Assembly (NCBI GenBank): GCA_937902905.1
Contig: CALELW010000252.1
Coordinates: forward strand, 1 to 13,278
Reading direction: 5' to 3'
DNA from: an uncultured Clostridium sp.
GTDB lineage: Bacteria > Bacillota > Clostridia > Lachnospirales > Lachnospiraceae
Length of the DNA stretch: 13,278 bases
Position numbers and translations under genes: made by a program. Shown here in pieces: positions 1-6,701 of this stretch. Below the pieces are notes generated by a model. The model saw nothing but the letters and a program-made list of their open reading frames with translations, made no database searches and was not told the DNA's origin. Each line of letters opens with the position of its first letter. Position 1 is the first letter of the stretch.

Positions 1-229
1 GAAGTATTCCGGAAATGCCACAAAGGAAATGTGTACTTTTTTGATTATCAATATTTCTTCGCTGCAATTGATTCCGGTTAATATTATAGCGTATCGAAGC
101 CAGTATGGTTCTGCTTCGCCTGCTTCAATTCTTGGCATGGGGCTAGTGGCTACAATTGTGTCGACGGCAGCCGGTGTTATTTTTTCTGTAATAGCAAGAA
201 AAGTATCAAAGAAAAAGGGGGAGCGGTAA
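1..229 (+). CDS. spmA: Spore maturation protein A, C-terminal part (cut by window edge)
   Basis: The reading frame is already open at base 2 and ends with TAA at 227-229, so only the last 75 or so residues are present. The visible part has the polar run KYSGNATKEM, a membrane stretch (CTFLIINISSLQLIPVNIIA), the YRSQYGSASPA loop and a final membrane helix ending in a basic tail. This matches the end of the nucleoside-recognition (Gate) domain of SpmA. SpmA and SpmB are integral membrane proteins needed for dehydration of the spore core in Bacillus and Clostridium; the transported substrate is not established. The stop codon directly abuts the ATG of the next gene, which is the usual spmA-spmB arrangement. 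The start and upstream control lie outside the window. Confidence 0.9.
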   Translation, partial: KYSGNATKEMCTFLIINISSLQLIPVNIIAYRSQYGSASPASILGMGLVATIVSTAAGVIFSVIARKVSKKKGER

Positions 230-754
230 ATGGAAATCCTTTATTATATTTCAGATTGTATGATACCATTCGTGATTCTCTATCTTGTCGGCTATGGCAT
301 GTGCAAAAAAGTGGATATTTTTGATTCGTTTATTGAGGGAGCTAAAGATGGATTTTTGACGGTCTATAAAATTCTGCCGACGTTAATTGGTTTGATGATT
401 GGTGTAGGAATTTTGCGGCAGTCTGGTTTTATGGAGTGGCTTGCTGGTATATTTGCCCCAGTTGTAAATATCCTTCATTTCCCGGGCGAACTGCTTCCGC
501 TTTTTATCGTGAAAATGTTCTCATCCTCGGCGGCAACCGGTCTTTTACTTGATATATACAAAACATATGGGACCGATTCTTATCTTGGTACATTAGCGTC
601 AGTTCTTATGAGCTGTTCGGAAACCATTTTCTATACAATGAGCGTTTATTTTATGACGGCGCGCGTGACAAAAACGCGTTATACACTTACCGGAGCACTG
701 GTGGCAACATTTGCCGGTGCTACAATGGCGGTTGTGTTGGTAGGAATATCGTAA
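230..754 (+). CDS. spmB: Spore maturation protein B
   Basis: This 174-residue membrane protein is the normal length for SpmB. A nucleoside-recognition (Gate) domain spans about residues 40-160. It includes the amphipathic KDGFLTVYKILPTLIG segment, the KMFSSSAATGLLLDIY segment (95-110) and the SVLMSCSETIFYTMSVYF segment (124-141), all typical of SpmB. The start is clear: ATG follows the spmA stop with no gap, and a GGGGGAG ribosome binding site at 217-223 lies 6 bases upstream inside spmA, so the two are translationally coupled. It acts with SpmA in the sporulating cell, where loss gives spores with reduced core dehydration and heat resistance in studied species. No terminator is visible after it; a new promoter begins 17 bases downstream. 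Confidence 0.93.
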   Translation: MEILYYISDCMIPFVILYLVGYGMCKKVDIFDSFIEGAKDGFLTVYKILPTLIGLMIGVGILRQSGFMEWLAGIFAPVVNILHFPGELLPLFIVKMFSSSAATGLLLDIYKTYGTDSYLGTLASVLMSCSETIFYTMSVYFMTARVTKTRYTLTGALVATFAGATMAVVLVGIS

Positions 755-770
755 AGGACTAAAGTGAATC

Positions 771-799
771 TTGCGTTCTTTTATGCAGAATGCTACAAT
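771..799 (+). promoter_or_regulatory. Putative sigma-A promoter of the toxin-antitoxin-like pair
   Basis: TTGCGT (771-776) and TACAAT (794-799) are separated by exactly 17 bases, a good vegetative promoter. It lies 30 bases before the small gene at 829, so the pair can be transcribed apart from spmAB. No clear operator palindrome is visible around it, although many antitoxins repress their own promoter. Confidence 0.6.
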
Positions 800-828
800 G
801 AAAAAAATACAATGTGAGGTGAAAGACT

Positions 829-1008
829 ATGTCAAATATTGAAGCGGCACGTAAATTGTATGAGCAATGCAAAGATATGGATATAGACGAAACGAGAGAA
901 TTAGTTTTGGCGGCAAAAAATGAGGATGAAATTGAATTTTTTTCGCTTTTGAGTGATTTTATTTTACAAAGAAAGCAAAAGAAAGTTATTGAGCAGGGGA
1001 GATTTTAG
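829..1008 (+). CDS. Small protein upstream of a zeta-like toxin; candidate antitoxin
   Basis: This is a 59-residue acidic, helix-prone protein (MSNIEAARKL to KKVIEQGRF). ATG at 829 is preceded by an AGGTG ribosome binding site 7 bases upstream. Its TAG stop shares one base with the GTG start of the zeta-like gene (TAGTG), so translation of the two is coupled. The position, size and coupling are those expected of an antitoxin, but it is shorter than the classical epsilon antitoxin of about 90 residues and I see no DNA-binding motif. The antitoxin role is inferred only from gene order. The alternative is an accessory or folding partner of a non-toxic kinase. Confidence 0.8.
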   Translation: MSNIEAARKLYEQCKDMDIDETRELVLAAKNEDEIEFFSLLSDFILQRKQKKVIEQGRF

Positions 1009-1568
1009 TGAAGAAATACGAAATTTTTGCGGGTGTGAATGGTGCGGGAAAATCTACATTATATGCAACAAACCATGTTGTAGCTGGTGAAAATAGGGTG
1101 AATACAGATGAAATCCTGAAAAATATGGGAGATTGGCGGGATACTTCTCTTTTAGCAAAGGCAGGTATGGAAGCTGTTTCAAGGATACGGAAGTATTTTA
1201 AAGAAGGAAGTTCATTCAATCAGGAAACTACTTTGTGCGGTCATGCCATATTTCGGAATATATTGAAGGCAAAAGAATTGGGTTATTTAGTAGAAATGCA
1301 TTATGTAGGAGTGGATTCTGCTGAAATTGCGAAGAAGCGAATTTCACATAGAGTGGCTATGGGAGGTCATGGGATTCCTGATGCAGATGTGGAACGAAGA
1401 TATGGGGAGAGTTTAAAAAATTTATATAAGGTAATCCCGTTATGTGATTTGGTTGATTTGTATGATAATACACAAATATTTAGGAGATTTGCCATTATTA
1501 GAAAAGGAGAGATTGTGCGTTTATCTGCTAATGTTCCTTCATGGTTTGACGTAAGTGTTCTTAAATAA
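1008..1568 (+). CDS. Zeta-toxin-family P-loop kinase (UDP-GlcNAc kinase-like)
   Basis: This is a 186-residue protein. A Walker A motif GVNGAGKST lies at residues 9-17 directly after the first beta strand. VNTDE at 31-35 matches the conserved catalytic/substrate region of zeta toxins. FNQETT at 70-75 matches the conserved N-x-E-T block, and RISHRVAMGGHGIP (111-124) followed by RRYGESLKNL (130-139) matches the lid/arginine region of the family. Characterised zeta toxins (PezT, zeta of pSM19035) phosphorylate the 3'-OH of UDP-N-acetylglucosamine and block cell wall synthesis; whether this chromosomal homologue does so is inferred. It starts with GTG, the only start that fits the overlap with the small upstream gene. 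It is shorter than plasmid zeta toxins (about 290 residues) and corresponds to the compact chromosomal class. Codon use is AT-rich, suggesting acquired DNA. Confidence 0.88.
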   Translation: MKKYEIFAGVNGAGKSTLYATNHVVAGENRVNTDEILKNMGDWRDTSLLAKAGMEAVSRIRKYFKEGSSFNQETTLCGHAIFRNILKAKELGYLVEMHYVGVDSAEIAKKRISHRVAMGGHGIPDADVERRYGESLKNLYKVIPLCDLVDLYDNTQIFRRFAIIRKGEIVRLSANVPSWFDVSVLK

Positions 1569-1690
1569 ATTATTATCATTTTCTTGTAAAAAATTCCTTA
1601 CTTTTGCAACATTTTCCAGTTATCATTCGTTATATAAGTACAAGGTACATGATTAATGGACGTGTAAATGAAAGTAAGGAGTGTGATTTT

Positions 1691-2797
1691 ATGAAAGTGA
1701 AAAAGATTTTGGCGTCGATGTTTTTGCTGTTTTTTGCACTGTGCTTGAAAACAAATATTTCAAATGCAGCGGAGATTTCTGCGATGGAGCGGTTGGATTA
1801 CTGGGATGTTTCTAAGGAATATACAATTACAAATCAGGATGCAACCTATCATGCCTATTTATCGAAAGATAAAAAAGAAAGCTGGATTTTTAAAGCAGAT
1901 GTTGCAAAAGACAAGAAAAATGTTAAGGTGGTAATTCCGGATAAAATTGAAAATGCACCGGTTGTTATAGTTGGAGCAACCAGTGGATATGAGGAAATTT
2001 TAGCCAAACAAAATCTTGGAAGTGTTGGTATACAGGGACCGGATGGCTCTTATTATCTGGATGCGGACGTAACTTTTTGGGGAGATTTTTTGGAACCGTG
2101 GCATTACTCGGGTCCATATAAAAAGAATATTAAATCAATTACAATGCCGGACACAGTAAGGTACCTTGGTACAGCAGCATTTGCGTACACAACATCCTTA
2201 GAAACGATTCATTTGTCAAATCAGCTCGTGTCACTGCGAGAGTACACTTTTTTGGGATGTAAAAATCTTAGGAAGATAGATACCTCTGCTAAAGTAAAAG
2301 CAGAAGCTAAAGAAGCATTTACCGGTTGCAGCAAACTGGCAGGACTTGTTTATATTACAAAGCATTTAGAGGGAGATACAGTATCATTTTCTAATAACAT
2401 GGTAATTGATTTGACAGAAAAAGATTTGGTTCAGGTAATGCCGGATGCAAAGAAAATTACGATACCGAAAAATGTAGAAAATATTGAGGCGGCAGCATTT
2501 GTAAACACAAACATTAAGTCTGTGAAAGTGGCAAAAAAGAATAAAAAGTTTTCTGTCCACAAAAGATGTTTGTATGAGAAAAAAACAGGAGAATTAGTTT
2601 ACATCTTTGGAAAGGGTAGCGTATTGAAATTGTCTGCCAAAATAAAAAAGATTAGTGGAGACGCAGTTGTGGCAAAAGCTAAACTGAAAAAGCTAATCAT
2701 TTCACATAAAGTAAAACGGTATAATAATTGGAAAAAGCCATTTGTTAAGAATAATAAAAAGATAAAGATTTATTACCGTGGGAAAAAGATACATTAA
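1691..2797 (+). CDS. Secreted leucine-rich-repeat protein (BspA/LRR_5 type)
   Basis: This protein has 368 residues from the ATG at 1691, chosen because AAGGAG (1676-1681) lies 9 bases upstream and the product then begins with a typical Sec signal peptide: MKVKKI, a hydrophobic core (LASMFLLFFALCL), and likely cleavage after SNA at residue 26. The frame is open upstream to 1604 but that adds a non-signal-like tail. Residues about 147-215 hold LRR_5-type repeats of the form I-x-x-I-x-x-P-x-x-V-x-x-L-G-x-x-A-F, including TMPDTVRYLGTAAFAYTTSL and a following x-x-F-x-G-C repeat. A second set at about 253-300 contains KITIPKNVENIEAAAF. The C-terminus is strongly basic (many KK pairs), with no LPXTG anchor or membrane anchor visible. 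It is likely released or wall-associated through charge. Family members act in adhesion or host contact, but the role here is unknown. Its stop overlaps the earliest possible start of the next gene. Confidence 0.82.
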   Translation: MKVKKILASMFLLFFALCLKTNISNAAEISAMERLDYWDVSKEYTITNQDATYHAYLSKDKKESWIFKADVAKDKKNVKVVIPDKIENAPVVIVGATSGYEEILAKQNLGSVGIQGPDGSYYLDADVTFWGDFLEPWHYSGPYKKNIKSITMPDTVRYLGTAAFAYTTSLETIHLSNQLVSLREYTFLGCKNLRKIDTSAKVKAEAKEAFTGCSKLAGLVYITKHLEGDTVSFSNNMVIDLTEKDLVQVMPDAKKITIPKNVENIEAAAFVNTNIKSVKVAKKNKKFSVHKRCLYEKKTGELVYIFGKGSVLKLSAKIKKISGDAVVAKAKLKKLIISHKVKRYNNWKKPFVKNNKKIKIYYRGKKIH

Positions 2798-2808
2798 TGG
2801 AGATGCTA

Positions 2809-4338
2809 ATGAATAGAAAGTGTCAGTTACCGATACAGGACGATGTTTCTGTATATACTTATACGTATTATGGTTTCGCAAATAGTATAATACAAGCAAA
2901 TGCATATTCTGATAACTGCATTGTCAAGTTTGAAATAGTTGACAAATTGCAACATAATTGGACGGTAAATTTGCATAATTTTGATGTAAAAAAAGAGACT
3001 GATGGTAAAGTCATTGAGTTATTTTCAAATGTTCCTTTTCGGCAGAATCTGCTGGGAGTAATATCAAGAAACTTGGAGGAAGTAGATTCGATTCGGGTTC
3101 GGATTTATTCCCAGCAGTATGCTCATCCATGGGGAGCGGTAAACTTGTTTATAGATGATGGTGAAGAACAGCAGTTATTAGATGGTGATGATAATTATTT
3201 GGTTAGGCTGGGGTACTTTAATCGGGAGGGTGTTTATTTCAGGCTCAATAATGTTCCTCAAAAAGTTGAGTATAATAGTAGGATATTTCCTATTGAGTTG
3301 TTACTCTGCAGAGAACATCAAAGAGTTGCAGCATATTTGTGCGACGGAAACAAACAATACCTTTTGTCGAGTGCGGTATGTAATGAACTGAATCAAGGGA
3401 ATTGGAAAATTGGAGTTCAAATTCGCCAAAATGATAGTGTTTATCCGCATTGGTTTTTTCGTAATTTTTTGCAAATCAGTTGTGATTTAAACAGCGTAAA
3501 TCGTCCATTAGATTTTATGTTTGGAATCGAAAAAGATTGGCATTTTTATTGGGTCAATCAGTTTCTAGAAACGAGCAAAATACCATTTAGTTTTGTTAAG
3601 TCATATGGTATGATGAAGTTTATACGAAATAGCATTGATGAGGGGAAATACATTGAACTGCGTTTGGACCAGTATTATATTTCAGACCGGGAAGAATATC
3701 GTCACAGACATTTTATGCACCAAAATTTAATTTATGGGTATGATGATTCCTTGAAAATATTATATTTGCTTGGGTACAACAGTGTTGGTAAAATGTCTAA
3801 GACGACTATATCTTATGCGGATGTAAAGTATCAATTTAATAAGAGTGGCTGTGTGTCAAATGTGTATTTGATAGAATATAAACCGGAAGCGTATGGGGTT
3901 ACTTATCAGCCTGAATATATTCGCCGGATGCTTATACAGTATTTGGAGAGTTACAACAGCAGTTTGGATTTTGGACATATTATTGAAGCAAGAAATCGTG
4001 TGTTTGGTTTTGAATGTTATGCGGAATTGATGTCCGAAAAAGGACTTGATTTAATATTGAAAGACCGTCGTGTTCTTCATTTGTTGTATGAGCATAAATT
4101 TGTTATGGAACAACGGTTGGAGTACCTTGCTTATTTTGAAAACCATAATGCTAAAATAAGGAAGTGTTTTGAGGACTATAACGATATTGTAGGTTCTGCT
4201 TTAAACATAAGAAATTTAGCGTTAAAATACCAAATAAATGGTGATGAAAAAATTCGTAATAAAATTTTTAATAGCTTGAAGGAGATGATGGATAAGGAGA
4301 AGAAAATACTTTCGGAAGTTGTTGGTTTGCTGCTCTAA
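2809..4338 (+). CDS. Protein of unknown function with BtrH/C39-like central region
   Basis: This protein has 509 residues from ATG 2809, preferred because GGAG at 2799-2802 lies 6 bases upstream. In-frame ATGs at 2797 and 2803 are possible, and the first overlaps the LRR stop as TAATG. There is no signal peptide or membrane segment. Residues about 15-230 are rich in beta strands and aromatic residues, perhaps a concanavalin/LamG-like sandwich (a guess from pattern). Residues about 230-360 resemble the butirosin-biosynthesis BtrH N-terminal / C39-peptidase-like fold seen in peptide natural-product clusters: LDQYYISD (286-293), then HRHFMHQNLIYGYDD (299-313) and a following ILYLLGYN strand. The characteristic elements are the D-x-YY strand, the H-x-x-H pair and the GYDD turn. 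The last 150 residues are helical. No adenylation, carrier-protein or transporter gene is nearby. Coupling to the secreted LRR gene suggests one operon. Function unknown; the fold call is tentative. Confidence 0.75.
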   Translation: MNRKCQLPIQDDVSVYTYTYYGFANSIIQANAYSDNCIVKFEIVDKLQHNWTVNLHNFDVKKETDGKVIELFSNVPFRQNLLGVISRNLEEVDSIRVRIYSQQYAHPWGAVNLFIDDGEEQQLLDGDDNYLVRLGYFNREGVYFRLNNVPQKVEYNSRIFPIELLLCREHQRVAAYLCDGNKQYLLSSAVCNELNQGNWKIGVQIRQNDSVYPHWFFRNFLQISCDLNSVNRPLDFMFGIEKDWHFYWVNQFLETSKIPFSFVKSYGMMKFIRNSIDEGKYIELRLDQYYISDREEYRHRHFMHQNLIYGYDDSLKILYLLGYNSVGKMSKTTISYADVKYQFNKSGCVSNVYLIEYKPEAYGVTYQPEYIRRMLIQYLESYNSSLDFGHIIEARNRVFGFECYAELMSEKGLDLILKDRRVLHLLYEHKFVMEQRLEYLAYFENHNAKIRKCFEDYNDIVGSALNIRNLALKYQINGDEKIRNKIFNSLKEMMDKEKKILSEVVGLLL

Positions 4339-4364
4339 TTGTTTCCTATATGCGTAAATAAAGG

Positions 4365-4393
4365 TTGACAATTCCGATTTTCAAATGTATACT
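4365..4393 (+). promoter_or_regulatory. bioY promoter
   Basis: TTGACA (4365-4370) and TATACT (4388-4393) are 17 bases apart, a near-perfect sigma-A promoter, 46 bases before the bioY start. The -10 box lies inside the left arm of the BirA-like palindrome, so bound repressor would block RNA polymerase. Confidence 0.82.
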
Positions 4394-4423
4394 ATGACAA
4401 GATAAAAGGTTTACATTTGAAAA
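4378..4423 (+). promoter_or_regulatory. BirA-like biotin operator over the bioY promoter
   Basis: The arms TTTTCAAATGTATACT (4378-4393) and GGTTTACATTTGAAAA (4408-4423) are inverted repeats matching at 14 of 16 positions, separated by 14 bases. The inner half-sites ATGTATACT and GGTTTACAT fit the known Gram-positive BirA pattern of TTGTTAACC, about 14-16 bases, then GGTTAACAA. BirA loaded with biotinyl-AMP dimerises and binds such sites, so bioY should be repressed when biotin is plentiful. The repressor gene itself is not in the window. Confidence 0.8.
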
Positions 4424-4438
4424 AACGGAGGATGAACA

Positions 4439-4990
4439 ATGAAAGAAAAAAACTTTTTTAACCTGAAAGATATGGTGTTAATGGCGTTATTTGCAGCGCT
4501 TACCTGTGTACTTGCACCGCTTGCTGTGCCGATTGGTCCGGTGCCAATTTCGCTGACAAACCTCGTGATTTATTTTAGTTTGTATGTTCTTGGATGGCAG
4601 CGGGCAACTATCACGTACATTGTATACTTGCTGCTTGGTCTGGTTGGACTTCCGGTATTCTCCGGATTTGAAGGCGGCGTTGGTAAAGTTGCCGGTCCTA
4701 CTGGCGGTTACTTAATTGGATTTATTTTCATGGCAATTGTATGTGGTCTTTTGATGCAGGTTAAGAAGGATAAGAAGATTGTAAATATTGTTTTCTGTGT
4801 TGTGGGAATGCTTGTTGGTACCACGATTGCATATGCTTTTGGTACGATGTGGTTCTGCTATTCCACAGGGACAGGACTTGGCGCAGCGATGGCGCTTTGT
4901 GTAATCCCATTTATTCCGGGCGATTTGATTAAAATTGCGATTGCAGCAATTGTTGCACCGACAGTTGCAAACCAGATAAAACGAATTTAA
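4439..4990 (+). CDS. bioY: BioY, substrate-binding membrane component of the biotin transporter
   Basis: This 183-residue protein is the usual BioY length, with about six membrane helices. Family hallmarks are PVPISLTN (34-41), the glycine-rich GLPVFSGFEGGVGKVAGPTGG segment around residues 70-90, and PFIPGDLIK (157-165). BioY captures biotin at the membrane as the S-component of an ECF transporter; it works with the shared EcfA/EcfA'/EcfT module, normally encoded elsewhere, and none of these genes is next to it here. The start is firm: GGAGG at 4427-4431 is 7 bases upstream of ATG. It is a single-gene unit with its own promoter, BirA-like operator and terminator. Composition is clearly less AT-rich than the genes to its left, marking a return to core chromosome. 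Confidence 0.96.
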   Translation: MKEKNFFNLKDMVLMALFAALTCVLAPLAVPIGPVPISLTNLVIYFSLYVLGWQRATITYIVYLLLGLVGLPVFSGFEGGVGKVAGPTGGYLIGFIFMAIVCGLLMQVKKDKKIVNIVFCVVGMLVGTTIAYAFGTMWFCYSTGTGLGAAMALCVIPFIPGDLIKIAIAAIVAPTVANQIKRI

Positions 4991-5012
4991 GAAATAAGAA
5001 AAGATTCAAAAT

Positions 5013-5078
5013 AAAAAGGAGCAGCGCTCCATGTACTACTGTGCTTACACGTAAGAGACATGGATAACTGCTCCTTTT
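5013..5078. terminator. Bidirectional terminator between bioY and trpS
   Basis: AAAAAGGAGCAG (5013-5024) pairs with CTGCTCCTTTT (5068-5078). Inside this stem, CCATGT (5029-5034) pairs with ACATGG (5058-5063), and a third small hairpin is formed by GTG (5041-5043) and CAC (5048-5050). The T run follows the stem on the plus strand and the A run precedes it, so it serves as an intrinsic terminator in both directions for the two converging genes. Confidence 0.85.
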
Positions 5079-5102
5079 GTTTTATTCGTTATGCAGGAAA
5101 TA

Positions 5103-6146
5103 TTAATCAAAGTAATCAATTTTCATTGCATGTTTTACTTCACTCAAAGTACCGGCGGCAACTTCTTTTGCCTTAATACTTCCTTTGTGCAAAATTTCCA
5201 TAACAGCAGGAATATCTTTTTCAAGCTCTTTTCTTCTTGCCTGAATTGGAGAAAGTTCCTCCATGATAACAGAGTACAAAAATTTCTTAACCTTCACGTC
5301 ACCCAGACCTCCGCGGGTGTAGTGGTCTTTCAATTCCTGTAAACAACTGTAATCTGGCAGGTATTCTGCAAACAATTCATCCTTGCAGAAAGCATCCAAA
5401 TAAGTAAATACCGTGTTCCCCTCCAATTTTCCCGGATCCTCAATGCGAATGTGGTCCGGATCGGTGTACATACTCATGATTTTTTTGCGGATATCTTCCG
5501 GCTCATCAGACAGATAAATGCAGTTGCCAAGGGATTTGCTCATTTTTGCTTTGCCGTCGGTACCAGGCAGGCGGCTGCAAATTTCATTTTCTGGCAAAAG
5601 TGCTTTCGGCTCAACCAAAACCTCATCGTAAGTAGTGTTAAAACTGCGGACGATTTCACGTGCCTGCTCAAGCATTGGCAACTGATCCTCGCCAACCGGT
5701 ACGGTCGTTGCTTTAAAGGCAGTGATGTCAGCGGCCTGACTGATTGGGTAAGTAAAGAAACCAACCGGAATACTTGCATTAAAGCCACGCATCTGAATTT
5801 CTGATTTAACCGTAGGATTTCGTTTCAATCTTGAAACCGTAACTAAGTTGCTATAATAAAAAGTAAGTTCCGTAAGTTCGGAGACATACGACTGAACGAA
5901 AAGGTTCGATTTCTCTGGGTCAAGTCCACAGGATAAATAATCCAGAGCAACCTCCGAAATGTTTTTACGAACTTTTTCCGGGTTATCCGCGTTATCCGTT
6001 AAAGCCTGTGCATCTGCAATCATAATGTAAATATCATCATATTCGCCGGAATTCTGTAATTCCACACGGCGTTTCAAGGAGCCTACATAGTGTCCGACGT
6101 GAAGTTTGCCGGTAGGACGGTCTCCTGTCAAAATAATCTTCTTCAT
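5103..6146 (-). CDS. trpS: Tryptophan--tRNA ligase
   Basis: This is a class I aminoacyl-tRNA synthetase that charges tRNA(Trp) with tryptophan in the cytosol. From the chosen start it has 347 residues, normal for the clostridial/streptococcal type. The N-terminal TGDRPTGKLHVGH segment contains the HIGH-type signature HVGH (16-19), and KMSKS is at 201-205 in the second half of the Rossmann catalytic domain. VPVGEDQLPMLEQAREI (149-165) is the conserved ATP/tryptophan pocket region. The start is taken at 6146 because GGAGG (6152-6156, minus strand) lies 5 bases upstream; the frame stays open upstream to 6173 but that extension would swallow the ribosome binding site. The leader from the mapped promoter is only about 55 bases and has no T-box, so tryptophan-responsive control is not evident. 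Confidence 0.97.
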   Translation of the reverse strand: MKKIILTGDRPTGKLHVGHYVGSLKRRVELQNSGEYDDIYIMIADAQALTDNADNPEKVRKNISEVALDYLSCGLDPEKSNLFVQSYVSELTELTFYYSNLVTVSRLKRNPTVKSEIQMRGFNASIPVGFFTYPISQAADITAFKATTVPVGEDQLPMLEQAREIVRSFNTTYDEVLVEPKALLPENEICSRLPGTDGKAKMSKSLGNCIYLSDEPEDIRKKIMSMYTDPDHIRIEDPGKLEGNTVFTYLDAFCKDELFAEYLPDYSCLQELKDHYTRGGLGDVKVKKFLYSVIMEELSPIQARRKELEKDIPAVMEILHKGSIKAKEVAAGTLSEVKHAMKIDYFD

Positions 6147-6207
6147 TTCTTCCTCCAATCCGGAGCCTTGCATTTATCAAATCTCCGTTGCAATTTTCAT
6201 AAGAACA

Positions 6208-6236
6208 ATTTTAATAGGTATTGTAACAAAAGTCAA
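6208..6236 (-). promoter_or_regulatory. trpS promoter
   Basis: On the minus strand TTGACT (6236-6231) and TAAAAT (6213-6208) are 17 bases apart. Transcription would start near 6201, giving a leader of about 55 bases before the trpS ATG at 6146. It points away from the palindrome block that starts 19 bases beyond the -35 box. Confidence 0.75.
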
Positions 6237-6261
6237 TGTTGGGATAGAAACAGTTTGGGGG

Positions 6262-6461
6262 AAGTGTTCGTTGGTACTTTTTGGGGATTTCCGTAATTCA
6301 GCGGAAATGCTTGTGTCTCGTGGGTGCTCCCGCTCGTTGAGTGCGTAGCGGTATGGGCACTGAAACTACCAGTGCCTCATACCGACGTACTCAAAACCCA
6401 CGAGCCACAAAGCATTTCTGCTGAATTACTGGATACCTCCAAATATGAGTAGCGAACACTT
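6262..6461. repeat. Large hairpin 1 of the palindromic element
   Basis: The strongest stems are GTAATTCAGCGGAAATGC (6293-6310) with GCATTTCTGCTGAATTAC (6412-6429), matching 17 of 18; GTGTCTCGTGGGT (6313-6325) with ACCCACGAGCCAC (6396-6408), 12 of 13; and the apical CGGTATGGGCACTG (6349-6362) with CAGTGCCTCATACCG (6370-6384), with one bulged base. The outer stem AAGTGTTCG (6262-6270) with CGAACACTT (6453-6461) is perfect. The apical loop is seven bases. Confidence 0.85.
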
Positions 6462-6531
6462 GCCACAAAACAGCTATTTGAATACTCAATTATGAAGTTG
6501 GAATAATTGCTTTGTTATTAGTCTTTTTCGA

Positions 6532-6679
6532 TTTCTAGTAAATCACCAAGAATAGTTTGTGAAGAGTGGGTACAAACACGTGGGTATCAGGCATGTGTTG
6601 TTTACATGCCGATACCCATACGCGTTTGTTTAGCGAAAGCGCCCGCTCTTCGCAAACTATTCTTGCTTATTTACGGAAA
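6532..6679. repeat. Large hairpin 2 of the palindromic element
   Basis: CAAGAATAGTTTGTGAAGAG (6547-6566) pairs with 6646-6665 at 19 of 20 positions. GGGTATCAGGCATGT (6582-6596) pairs with ACATGCCGATACCC (6604-6617) with one bulged base. GTAAAT (6538-6543) pairs with ATTTAC (6669-6674), and TTTC (6532-6535) with GAAA (6676-6679). Its apical stem resembles that of hairpin 1, including the single-base bulge. Confidence 0.85.
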
Positions 6680-6701
6680 CTCAAAAAACTTCAACGAACA
6701 T

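Noticed and set aside
1604..1690. Upstream start of the LRR protein
   Set aside because: It would bury the signal peptide behind 29 residues; the ribosome binding site and signal peptide both support 1691.
4339..4438. Riboswitch before bioY
   Set aside because: The leader after the promoter is short and is explained by the BirA-like palindrome; no riboswitch core is seen.
5451..5804. Plus-strand frame inside trpS
   Set aside because: It is antisense to a clear aminoacyl-tRNA synthetase and has no start signals or family features.
6147..6207. T-box riboswitch in the trpS leader
   Set aside because: The leader from the mapped promoter is only about 55 bases and shows no T-box stem I, T-box sequence or terminator/antiterminator.
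6090..6348. Plus-strand open frames running from trpS into the palindromic block
   Set aside because: They lie antisense to trpS or across hairpin arms, lack ribosome binding sites and have no recognisable protein character.
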